A DNA stretch of 64,000 bases. Source: Tetraselmis striata (Eukaryota; Chlorophyta; Chlorodendrophyceae; Chlorodendrales; Chlorodendraceae). Below, piece by piece: positions 1 through 10,386 of this stretch (its first letter is position 1; each line of letters starts with the position of its first letter). The position numbers and the translations under genes were made by a program. Below the pieces are notes generated by a model, which had not been told where the DNA came from, searched no databases, and saw only the letters and a list, made by a program, of their open reading frames with translations. The DNA lies in the NCBI GenBank assembly GCA_006384855.1, contig VCJN01000292.1, positions 62,001-126,000 on the forward strand. The letters are read 5' to 3'.

Positions 1-1167
1 TACTAACTGTATTTTGCGCATAACATCTCGAGACGAAATGGAGGGACCGTCGAAAACGGAACGAGAGATATGAAAACGGCACGCATCCCGGAAGATTTTA
101 GCGGGGCCAGAGATTCACCGTGCCGCTTTTTTAATTCCCAATTAAATTCGATAGGCTGCAGTACTTACGCTAGTACATAGAGTACTCGTACAAGATGACG
201 AGGCAACCGGTATCGGCCGGCCAGGAATAACGCCGTGTCAGCGATCTTGGGTGTATTCGAGGATACAGGATCATGGGGTCGACTAGGAGGGGAACCCAAC
301 ATTAGAGCACGTGCCTGGCGTCACAACCCACTATTATTAATGTGCTCCGAAACCAGGAGCACCTGAGAGCATGGCCTGGAGATGCTGTATGCCTTCCATC
401 AAAAATTCGCCGGGTCTCACTTTGGGATTGAAACCAACAAGGTCTCATGGCTATGCCCCACCACCGATATGAGGCAGCCCCGGTTTCACACACTCGAAGT
501 GACCGCGGCGCACGTTATTGGCGTATTACCTTTCAAGCTTACATACCCAATGATCCGAAATCAGTACAAACTGCCCCTATATAAACAGGGAAGGCTAAAC
601 CGGGAAAATTCCCCCTGTGCAAATTGCCCCTTTATTGGCTCTGTAAAGGGCGAAAGGGGTATAGTGTGGCAAACGGTGTATTTGAACTAAAAGTCTCAAC
701 ATCTACAATTCTACATGTCGGCAAAAATTACAATTTTCCTAACACACGTGAATACTACATAAATATCACGAAGGTGGATTTGAAAAGTGTGTCTATCTGC
801 CTGGTACGCACGCTGTGCTGGATGCCCTGCTGGCGGTCGGACGACATGATCGGCTATCCGCACAACGGTGCGCAAGCTCTTATATATACCGCGTAACGGT
901 GAATTTGGCATTATTTTGGATCGCCGGTACTCTGGAAAAATAGTGAACTGTTTCGCACCATTGAGCGGGATATTCCGTTCTATGCTTCTGTCCCTATTCT
1001 GCTGATATACTTTCAGATGAAACTAGTTTGTCTTTTTGTTGCAGGGCGGGGGGGGGGGGGGGGTAAAATATGTTATAACATAACAGGGAACACCCAACGC
1101 ATGGTTACTACAGTACTACAGAGGCACTGTATTTAATAGTTTTAGATATACTTTGCCAATAAACTAG
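1..1167. other. No gene recognised
   Basis: Only short unsupported reading frames are present, and none resembles a known family or shows paired splice signals. There is a 16-base G run at 1048-1063 and an AT-rich stretch at 1064-1170. The downstream end of the minus-strand gene at 1168-2838 lies at the right edge, so its 3' untranslated region may fall here. Confidence 0.5.
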
Positions 1168-2838
1168 CTATAGTGTGATGGTTTCGGGTAAAAACCACCG
1201 CAGGGGGGTGCTACAAGTGGCGGCGCGCATCCCCCAGGACCGCCACCGCACAGCCCTCCGCACCTTTGCCTGCGCGTCCACGCGCTGCCGTACCGCCAGC
1301 GTGGCGCTCGGCTTGCGCTGCCCCAGCAGCGGGGGGCGCAGCTCTGCGCGGCACTGCGCGCCCGGCAGCTCCATCACCGACGTGAGCTTGGGCCGCAGCT
1401 GCGCCGGCCGGGGCGGGCTCCAGCCTGCGCCTGCGCCTGCGCCTGCGCCGCGCTCCCACAGCGCCGCCACGCGCTGCGCTACCCTCCAGCACTACCGCCG
1501 CCAGGGCGCGTCCAGGGTGTGCGCGCGCTTATTGGCCGCTGTATCCCTCTTGCATGCCAGATCATACTTATGCTGCGACAACTGTTTCTGGTGGAGTGTG
1601 CATGTATTTATTATTGAATTGCATTCTATTCTCCAGATAATATGGGCATAATAGGGCTCGCAAATAGCCTGACCTCAGGGAGGGGAGGATGACATAATGC
1701 GGCGCGCACGATACCATGGGAGCCGCCGTGAGGACGCCGCATGCAGCCGTGGGGTGTTGCGGATGGGCGGCGGAGGAAAGGCAAGTGGAAAAAAGGAGGT
1801 GAAGGGGGGGGGGAGGGGACCTGGTTGCCGTCCCGCTTCCTGCGGTAGGCGGCCTCCACGTACAGCTCGCCCTCCATCGGCGGCGACCACGCCTGCGACA
1901 GCCCCGCCTCCAGGGACAGCGGCCGGTCGGGGCCCGCGCGGCGCCCGGTGAGCGTGAGGGCGTGGCCGGTGGCGGTCGACGCAAAGTAGGAGGAGGTGAG
2001 GGAGAGATCGCCGCCCAAGTCCTACACCGGACGGGGACAGCCAGACGCGTCAAACAGTACGGATGTGTATATAAATGTGGGTGTGTGTGAGTGAATATAT
2101 TGCATATACACAACACACACTTGTCATCTCCGCACATGGTCATCTGTGCATCACGCTACATTCACTGTATGTACAAATGTATTGCAGTATATCTACATAA
2201 AGAAATAACATATAGGACAACATGCAATACATAATGTACACAAGGTATATATATATTATACATTCATTATATATTTATATGTACATACTGGTACGTATAT
2301 AACATATGTGCGTGTACTGATTAGGTGCACTTCTGGCCAGGGAATATATTGGTGTATATAATAAGGGGGTGGGATGATAAATATGCTATTAGATACGGTA
2401 GGAGCCATCATGCAGAGAGCTTTCCCCTTTATCCCACTGGGAGGCGGTGACGGATGTAAACTGCGTCCATCTCTCTCACTGTCTAGCTCTCCCCATGGAA
2501 TCGCGCAGATGTGGTGGATGAGGAAGGAGGGGGGGGGGGGGGGGGGTAACCGTACCTGAAAGCCGTTCAGTGTGGCGGAAACCAGCTGCACAATGAGGAA
2601 GGGTGGGGGGAGGGGGGGTAGCAGTCAGCACCGGGGAGCTATGGGCGCCCCTGGGCCCCAAATGAAGGCCCAGGGCTGCGCACCTCGATGTGGCGCCACT
2701 GCTCCGCGCTGGGCAGGATGCACAGGGAGGGGTGCAGCGGCACGCGCGCAGCAGGAGTGCACTCGATGCGGCATTGGTGCCCCTGTGGACGGATGGAAGG
2801 GAGGGGGGGGGGGGGGCGGGTTGAATTGGACGGACATT
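1168..2838 (-). CDS. Unidentified multi-exon protein, 5' part unresolved
   Basis: Five consecutive minus-strand blocks splice in phase 0 with good GT/AG borders. They are: up to 2836 (start unresolved, ending RAAPN), 2684-2782, 2556-2585, 1821-2021, and 1168-1473, where reading runs straight to a stop at 1168-1170. A donor at 1262-1263 could shorten the last exon. The protein has alternating polar/apolar stretches (DLSLTSSYFASTATG, SLEAGLSQAW, GELYVEAAYRRKR, LRPKLTSVMELPG) that could be beta strands. That suggests an outer-envelope beta-barrel, but no family signature was recognised. A sense poly-C tract follows three of the donors closely. Exons upstream of 2838, possibly as far as about 3400, could not be placed. 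The coherent phases make a real gene likely; the function is unknown. Confidence 0.42.
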
Positions 2839-4523
2839 GGGCGCGGCCCGCCAATGCACCCGCATGCGCCGCACGTCCTCTGCCGCAATGTGCGCTAGTG
2901 GGCGCCCTCCGCACTCGCATGAATCGCAGCCCCCTTCCCACCTGCTCTCCGCCCACACAGGCGCCGAAGGATATGGCCTCCTTGCGTGACAGCTGCCTCG
3001 CGCCGCGCGTCCACTCCTCGGACTGCTGCCTGGCGGGGGCAGGATCACCATAGCAGAGTCGTTCAGTATCCCGGAGTTGATACGGGCACTCGAGGTCACA
3101 ATCCGGCAACAATTTCGACTCCGCAGAGCAAGCAGGGTAGCGACTGCATGGATGGGGGCCAACCTGGTCCCTGCAGGCAACGCCACCGGCTGTTCCCGCG
3201 CCCATGGGTGCCCGGGGTGTGTGTGTAGCAGGCCGTCCAGCCGCCCGCGCACGGCGGGGATGAGGCACTGCTCAGCAGCCGTCCAGCCGCACATCGCGGC
3301 GTAGCATGCCGTCTGATGCGCACTACACAGCGCCGGGAGCCCGAAGCCTTGATGCTAGCACGGCACAGTGTATCGCGAGTCACGAAGTGCCATCGTTTTT
3401 CCGCTCCGAAAGGGTGTTGCTCTTCATCTAGCTGACGACGTCCCCGCCGGCGCGTCGGCACGACCGAACGATAACAATAATGCGCGGCGGCCGTTGCTGC
3501 GGAGGGGTCCGTAGGTCCTAGAGCCGCTCCGGAGTCGTCCGCCAGTAGTCGCTAGTAGTCACTCGGTAGGTGCAATCGGTACAGCATGCAGCATGTACTA
3601 CAGGGATAGTACATAATACAGTGGCGGTCCCGATGATGCTGTACCCGTACCTGCTGCGCCGTATTCTGCTTGCGCTGGAGGTACCCGTATCATCTCACAG
3701 GCTGACCACGGGCCCCAACGTAAATATGATATCACCCGGCGTTCCTGGATTTAATTTCGGCGATAACGCGCCGATATCGCGTTTTCCTCGTACACGAAGC
3801 GAAGCTTTTTTACTCGTTCTTTTAGTGTGGAGATACATCAGTACTTGATACAGTCCTCCACTTCTTATTCAAATTTGAGGACGAAAATAAAAAATCCGCA
3901 ACGCTACGGTAGGTCTCTGAGCGTGATCCGTATTTTGTAATGCATTCTGCTGTCTTCCATATTTTGTAATTCACACCGGTAACGTACTGGCACTGGCGAC
4001 GGCGCGACTACGAGGCCGCACCGATGACAGGCTTCGGGCGGGCGGCAATATAGAAGATGAGATATACGGCAAAGATTGTAGCCGTACCAAAAATGGGTTA
4101 ACGGGCCCAGCAAAACGAGCAGTGAAATTGGTGGGACGAGGTTGGGTGGTCAACAGCAGCAGCAACAGCAACGCAGCCCGCAGCAGCAGCCCTTCTGGTA
4201 CCAGGTACCTTCACCAGATTCTAATCCTTACAGGATACCCCGTACGTACGGCGTAAGGAATATAGCCACACCAAACCCATCAGCCGGCAGTGGCAACCGC
4301 CTAACTCGACATAACGACGGCGCAGCAGCTTGCTCAACGTGTCGTCGCTAAAGAGCAGGAGCCACACAGAAACCACCCAGCATTTGTCTTTCCGCCACCA
4401 GCCGACCTCCCGCCCCCCCCCCCCCCCCCCCACCCACACCCCCCGCCTCAGGCCGGCGCCCCACGTGTGCTTGCCTCCGCCGCGCGAGTCAGCCGTGCTA
4501 CTGAAGCGGAAAAGCCCGGCCGC
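2839..4523. other. No gene resolved
   Basis: The part to about 3450 stays open on the minus strand and may hold the missing 5' exons of the preceding gene. A CAG/CAA-rich stretch at about 4155-4192 could encode a polyglutamine run followed by a possible donor at 4205, but nothing links it to a gene. An 18-base C run lies near 4413-4430. Confidence 0.4.
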
Positions 4524-5858
4524 ATGAGGATCGCCTGCGCCACGCCGCTCCGCGCGGTGCCGCCGACGCCGCCGCCCGCCGCTCGCCGCGACCGGCAGGC
4601 TGGCTGCAGCGGTGCGGCCCTCTGTCCGCGGGCCCTGAGGGCGCGCGGTCCACACGTCTGCCGCGCCCAGCCGGAAGATGTCGGCGCCGAAGGTGAGCGA
4701 GCGGATGCCCCCCCCCCCCCCCCCCCCCCCATCCCCCCATATTTCTCCCGGACGGCCCCCAGACAACCTCCAGCTTCCCTCCGAACACACGCATGCCCAC
4801 GTTTGCCGGCTGTGGGAGAAGCGATGGCCGCCAAGCACGCGCGCGCTGACCCGCCGCCTCCCGCCGCAGGCGACGCGCCCTCCGACCTGCGGCTCCGCAT
4901 CGGCGTGCCCAAGCCCAGGCGCGCCACCGCGGCGCCGACCCCGGTGCCGGTCATGCACTCCTCGACCTACAACCTCCGAGAAGATGACGCCGGAGGAGAG
5001 GTGCGTTCCTACTCCCTACCGGTAGCACCGGGGGGGGGGGGGGGGGGGGGCGGTGTCAAGCGGAGGTGAGGAAAGGAGGGGGTGGGCGAGTCGACAGCGA
5101 AGTGAGAGGTTGGGGGGGGGGGGGGGGGGATTCAAGCGGAGGTGAGGAAAGGAGATCAGCGAAGGGGAGGTGGGGGAGTCGACAGCGAAGTGAGAGGTTG
5201 GGGGGGGGGGGGGGGGGGGGGTATAAACTGAGGGCTGGCGGCTGGTGGCAGGAAGCGGAGGAGATCAGGAGCGTCGCGGAGCGGCCTGCGGTGCCGGCGG
5301 CAGACAACCCCGTGGACACCTGGCTGCAGAGGTGCGCCAATAGAGATGGCACAGTACTATTACAGCCACTATCATTGCGCGTGGGGTAGCCCCAGAAGAG
5401 GGGGGGGGGGGGGGGGGGCACCAGGAAGACGTGAGAGAAGTGACATCACGCTGCTGCCGCCGCGCCGCCTCAGCGTGGACGAGGGCCTGTCCAGCTTTGA
5501 GGAGCGCCCGCCTCAGGCGGCCAAGGTCTTCTGGAACGTGGCCAACGGCCCCATTGGCGAGGCGGCCGGCAAGGGGCTGCGCGGCGCCGCCAAGCTGACA
5601 GTGGCGGTGGGCAAGGAGGCGGTGCGCGTGGGCGCGCCTGCGGCCGGCTGGGCCATGAAGAAGGCGAGTGGGCGGAAAGGCCCTGTCCCCTCTGCCAGCA
5701 TGAGCACCGTCCATCAGCCCACCCCCGCTCAATTGCTGTGCCCCGGGCGGAACAACTGACTGCGCCGCGATTGCTCACTGGGCGCGCAGGGCGCCAAAGC
5801 CGCCATCTCCCTGATAGCCAAGAGCAACGAGAAGAAGGACAAGCAGCCCCGCAAGTGA
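4524..5858 (+). CDS. Unknown protein with a plastid-transit-like N terminus, 5 exons
   Basis: The exons are 4524-4692, 4870-5000, 5252-5331, 5474-5663 and 5790-5858. Their phases (1, 0, 2, 0) agree at every junction, giving 212 aa and a TGA stop. The N terminus (MRIACATPLRAVPP and on, about 48 residues) is rich in Arg, Ala and Pro, has almost no acidic residue, and ends VCRA before an acidic stretch, as in chloroplast transit peptides. The C-terminal half is Ala/Gly/Lys-rich with an apparent small-residue repeat (GEAAGKGLRGAAK, VGKEAVRVGAPAAG, GAKAAISLIAK) and a basic end (KKDKQPRK). It could form amphipathic helices at a membrane. The last intron begins GC (AAG then GCGAGT), a GC-AG intron. 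Introns carry G or C runs of 18 to 23. I recognise no family; plastid targeting is an inference. Confidence 0.62.
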
Positions 5859-7665
5859 CGCGGTAGGCCAGGCTGCGATCATGCCCGACTGGATGTCTGG
5901 TTTGCGCCTCACTCAGTTGCGCGGCATTGCGCAGGGACATGGCAGAAGCGGCGCTCCGACGGCGGACCCGTAGGCCACGTGACTGACCGCCGCGGGCGCT
6001 GCTGGGTTAACTGTAATAACGAATCCCTCGGAGGGCTGTGTATTGGGGCTGGGGGAGGGGAGAGAGGGGAGCCTTTTACATGGAGCTGTAGGTGCTCGGA
6101 AGGGATCACGGCATCCCTTGGGGCTACAGTAGCGTTGGCGCCTGCTAGCAGGGGGCGCATGGAACCGGTGGGTGTCTTCACGCATGAGCTGCTGCTGCGT
6201 GCGCTGTCAGCAGGGGGCATCCCGAGCTGACTGTCTGCCAGTGCTGAACCCAGTGGACAGTTATGCCGTTTGATGTGACACTCAAGATGCCGTGGAGTTC
6301 ATCAGTCGAGTATCCAAATGCCTCGGCGACTACATAATGACTATAGGCACTCCATGTCGGTATGGGAGCCGACCCGACTAAAAGAACAAAACAATGAAGA
6401 ACGCGCGATGCCCTTGTAGGTCCAACTTCAGACAAACAGATCACAACATCATTACAGGAATTAAGAACATTCGCTAGCACCCAATTCTGCGAGCAATAGA
6501 ACAGGTTGTTATGGTCGGGCCGGCTCCCGTAGTGGTCAACGGGCACTTCATTGGCCATGTCCCTTCTGGTGATTGCAGTGCCCGTTGTGGAGAAGATCTG
6601 CGAGAACACGCAGGCAGGAGCGCGCATGCAAGCTGCATCGCCACTTGCTGCTTGCGGTCAGGGTATGAGCGGGATAATCTCCTCTCCAGCAAAGCGGGTG
6701 GTCTGCGCCTCCATCATCGTCCCCCCCCCCCCCCCCCCTCCCATTCTGTTGTTTCTCACTCGCGGAGGATCGTCTCTTTACGCTCCGCTGGGCACTGCTG
6801 TTCCATGCTTGTTGCAGACAGATCATGGCGCACATGTCTGCGGCACACGTGGATGCAGAAGCGCCACTTGTCCACAGCAACGTTGATTGAGCCACTTGGC
6901 ATGCGCTCTTTATACTGACTTCTGACTTGGCACAGGATGTATCTTGTCGTGCTGGAATCTGCCCGATACCCTAGCTCCGGCCGATACCCTAGCACCGGCT
7001 GGGCAAATGTCGCGCGCGCCTTTGCACGCGCGCGCCTGTCTCCCGGCCCGCCGGGCGCTCTGCTTTCACTCTCTTCCTGCCCACAGTCCCCGCAGCTCGA
7101 GTCCGGCTCGCTGCTCCCACTGTAAGATGCTCCGAGCACTTCCACTCACCATCACCTCCGCAGTTGAGCCGTTTATGACGTCTTGCTGGAGAGCATGTGT
7201 GGGACATGTCAGCAGCGCGTGTGCCTCTCACATCGCTTCCTTGCTGTGCGTTACAGCCTAGGTAGCTGCGGCTGTGCCATGCTCGTCCGTTGCGTGCCAT
7301 CACCAAAAAACGCTGCGATGGTGCTGTGGCGTGCAGGTACAGCCAGCCGCCTCGTCCAGCGCAAGATGCTTGCACGGCTTCCCAGCTCAGCATTCACGCT
7401 GATCCGGACTACATCTGCAGGTCTCAGGACACCTTATCATGCTTACTCCAGCACGGTACAGAACTAACATGCTCTGAGAGTGCTTTCTCCCATACTTTCA
7501 CATTCTTTGGAATTGTTCAATATAGTGTTTCCTGAAGTTCACCTGTTGTATGTGATGAAATGTTTGGGATTCCGTTGTAGGAATCCTCGTGCACGCACTT
7601 CTCATAGTCTGCACAATAATCTTGCTGCCAATGGCTGATGGCGTTGCTGATGTATCCTGTTCCAG
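5859..7665. other. No gene resolved
   Basis: A TGTAA at 6012-6016, about 154 nt after the preceding stop, could be its polyadenylation signal. A C run lies at about 6720-6738. A short tandem duplication (ATACCCTAGCTCCGGCCG-like, 6964-6995) is visible. The reading frames here show no recognisable domain. Some of this may be introns of a gene containing the PLAT-like exon just downstream. Confidence 0.35.
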
Positions 7666-7865
7666 GTACGGACATTGGTCCAGTGGGGCCGCTGCGGCTC
7701 CGGCACGATTCTCCCGGTGTGCCATCCGGCTGGCCCCTCCAGGCGGCAGCCGTCTTCCACGCCGGCACCAAGCAGGTCTACCAACTGGATGCCACGGACG
7801 CGAACACACCGCATGCTGGCAAACAGGAGCTGCCGTGGAAGCGGACGCTGGGCGGTGCCTCGTAG
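7666..7865 (+). CDS. Isolated PLAT/LH2-like domain exon
   Basis: After a possible acceptor (TTCCAG) the frame reads TDIGPVGPLRLRHDSPGV, then PSGWPLQAAAVFHAG. This resembles the second half of a PLAT/LH2 beta-sandwich, where a 'GPxxLRLRHDNSG...GWxL' pattern is typical of lipoxygenase, polycystin and algal multi-PLAT proteins. The frame ends at TAG 7863-7865. The first half of the domain was not found upstream, and no donor in phase was confirmed. It may be one exon of an unresolved gene or a relic. The assignment rests on one motif only. Confidence 0.3.
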
Positions 7866-9516
7866 GGCATTCGCTTGCCTCCGCCGATGCACATCTCCGC
7901 GAGCCCGATGCTGGCAAGCACTCCGCCGGTGGGTGCATCGCTCGAGGAGGACACCATGGTGCTGGTTTGGCGGATGTGCTTTGATGGGGAGCTTGACAGC
8001 AGCAACCCCGAGGTACTACAGCAGCCACAGTGACGTGTTCGACTCGGTGGCGTGGTCACCGGATGGGGGCGAAGTGGCCTCAGTCCTCAGGGTCGGAGCA
8101 AGCAGACAGCTCAACCGACGTACTTGAGGTGGTTTGGCGGATGGGGTGCAGAGGCGGAGCTGGACGGCTGCAGCAGCCCCACGCACCCAAGCAGTTGTTG
8201 AGACCTACGAATGCAGTTGGCGCACGAGGTTGAGTGCTGGAGCGGCTTCGGCTGATGACCCGGGGCGGACTCTACTTTAATGGGCACAGAATTGCAGCGA
8301 TACAAGACAGCAGTCACAACACAATTGCTGCACATTGCTGGATCGTAGTAAAATAATACCCTTGGATTCTTATTGTTGTTATAGGTATAGTCATCTGGGG
8401 ACAAAAGGGGAGTTCTTCCTCTTTGGTATAAAATATATCCTTTTCCGGTATGTACTATGATTAAACTGCTGTTCAACAGCTGCCATGCACCGCCGTAGGC
8501 ACTGCATGTCACTGGCATTAATTAATTGTTACAAATACACAGAGCGATATCTATATGTGCGTCACGACTACACTTGCGCAGTCTATATAGTTTTACGTCC
8601 ATGTAGACATGCATGTATATGATATCTACATGTATCATATACTAGTGCATTCTATGATCACTTTAAGACTGCCCTTCAGAGGGCTATACACGCTACGAGC
8701 TTTGATTAGTGGACCCTATGCAGGTTTGTGCAGCCGGGCCAAAAGACGGCTGGCCTGTTTAGCATCAAAGACTAAAAGCAGGAACACATTCAAGTTGCAA
8801 CGAATTTCGAATTTCAATTCTCTTTTAATCCTGCCTTATAATTATTTACTTAGCTGGCTCGCACCAATAAAAACATGCAGAATATCTAGCGCCACGTTGG
8901 GCTGCGAGCTAGGTCGCCGCTGCCGCGCCTATAGTCCATCGTCGGAAAACCCCATCCTCAAACATATTGCCGTGGTTGTTGCTGGGCTGCCAAGGCTGTT
9001 GCTGCTGCTCCTGGCATCTTGCCGTGCCATATGCCGACAAATATTACGCAATCACAGTACTTTAACAGTCCTTCAAAAATATGGGGGAGAAGGGCGGGTA
9101 CCCATAAAACAGCAAGTGTTGGAATCAAAGTCGCCTCATTATATATATTGTAGAATTCTGCGCGATACATTGCGACTATATGCGATGATTACACGTGTAT
9201 GGGAGACGCTGCTAACAGCGTCGTTGGGTCGTACTGGTACGGCCGATATGCTGCTTTCGTCGCCAGAAGCGGCCCTCTGCCCAGCACTCCGAGTAGTCCA
9301 CTCTGGCGACGCTGACAACGGAGGCCGGAGCCCTGGACGCATCCGCAACCAGCCAATACCTAGGTAGCCACAGCCAGCGTCACCGTGTTGTGGACAGGTT
9401 CAGCCTTTAGCGTGTGCGTTTCGTCTCGCGCCCGACTATATCGTCCACTCACCTGTACTATCGACGTGCAGCAGCCGACGAGCCCCCCCGAGGCAGAGGC
9501 CACCACGTGGGCCGGC
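7866..9516. other. No gene resolved; short duplications
   Basis: The 13-mer GGTTTGGCGGATG occurs at 7964-7976 and 8131-8143 within longer similar stretches (about 7955-8010 and 8122-8180), suggesting an old local duplication. An AT-rich block at 8280-8660 carries no convincing frame. A long open stretch at 8609-9367 has no recognisable domain and contains a dispersed repeat copy near 8675-8775. Confidence 0.35.
8675..8775 (+). repeat. Partial copy of dispersed repeat R1
   Basis: This stretch contains CAGCCGGGCC, followed by GACGGCTGGCCTG. It aligns with 15540-15640 (CAGCCGGGCC, then GACAGGTGGCCTG), with matching order of flanking words. It appears to be the left part of the repeat whose right part is seen at 15651-15925 and 20916-21190. 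Confidence 0.4.
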
Positions 9517-10337
9517 ATGCCGCGACGGTGGACTGCCTGGGCTGGCGTCTCCTCCTGCGTGGTGGCGGGTGCGCTGATGGCGGTCTCGCAAACGGCGGGC
9601 CGCCGGGCGAGGTTGCTTCGGGAGGCGCTGGAGGTGGCGCGCCTCGCGGGTGAGCGCGCGCCCGCTGCTTCGATCCCCCCACAGAAATATCGACATATGA
9701 AAATAAACAACTGGCGGACCTGCTGCGGGCGGTGTCGCGCCGGCGAGCCTTCCAGGTACTTAGCTTAGGGTTGGGGAGGTCCCGGGTACTGCTGGAGCCG
9801 CTGGCAGCGTGACACCAGCAGGTGGCGGAGGGGGGTTCCGGAAGGCCACATGTCTGCAGTGAGGCAAATGGGTCGGCCCCATACCGGCAGCGAAGGCAGA
9901 AGGTCGTGGCAACTCCCGTCGCTTGGTAGTTTTTTTTCCGCCGCCCCCTCCCCGGGATAGGACTGGTGCAACCCCTGCCTCGAGTATATTGCGGCCTTTT
10001 AGGAAGCAATCCAGTTCTCACCTGGCTCTTCTGCTCGGAACGCCGGCTGCTGTTTCGCCGTAAGCACTAAGGCGGCGGTCATGCCTTGTTTGGAGGCGCT
10101 ATGCCGTGGCGACGCTGCTGATCCCCCCCCCCCCCCCCCCCCCCCTTCCGCGCGCCCCGTCCGCTGATCCGCACCTCGCCGCCGCCGCAGACCTTGCTTC
10201 GCTGGCCAGCCTGGTGCCGCTGGTGATCGCCGTGACAGGGCGCGTGTTCTGCGCGAACCCCATAAAGTGCGAAGACGGTGCGACGGAGGCGGCCATTGTC
10301 AACGTGCGGCCCTGCTGCGCCCGGCCTGGGCTGGCCT

Positions 10338-10386
<49 letters not shown>

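Noticed and set aside
4142-4351. Gln-rich frame (QQQQQQQRSPQQQPFWYQ)
   Set aside because: CAG/CAA simple sequence; no start, splice partner or domain could be tied to it.
4380-5420. Poly-proline or poly-glycine frames around C/G runs
   Set aside because: They come from translating intronic homopolymers; the coherent exon model of the 4.5-kb gene places these runs in introns.
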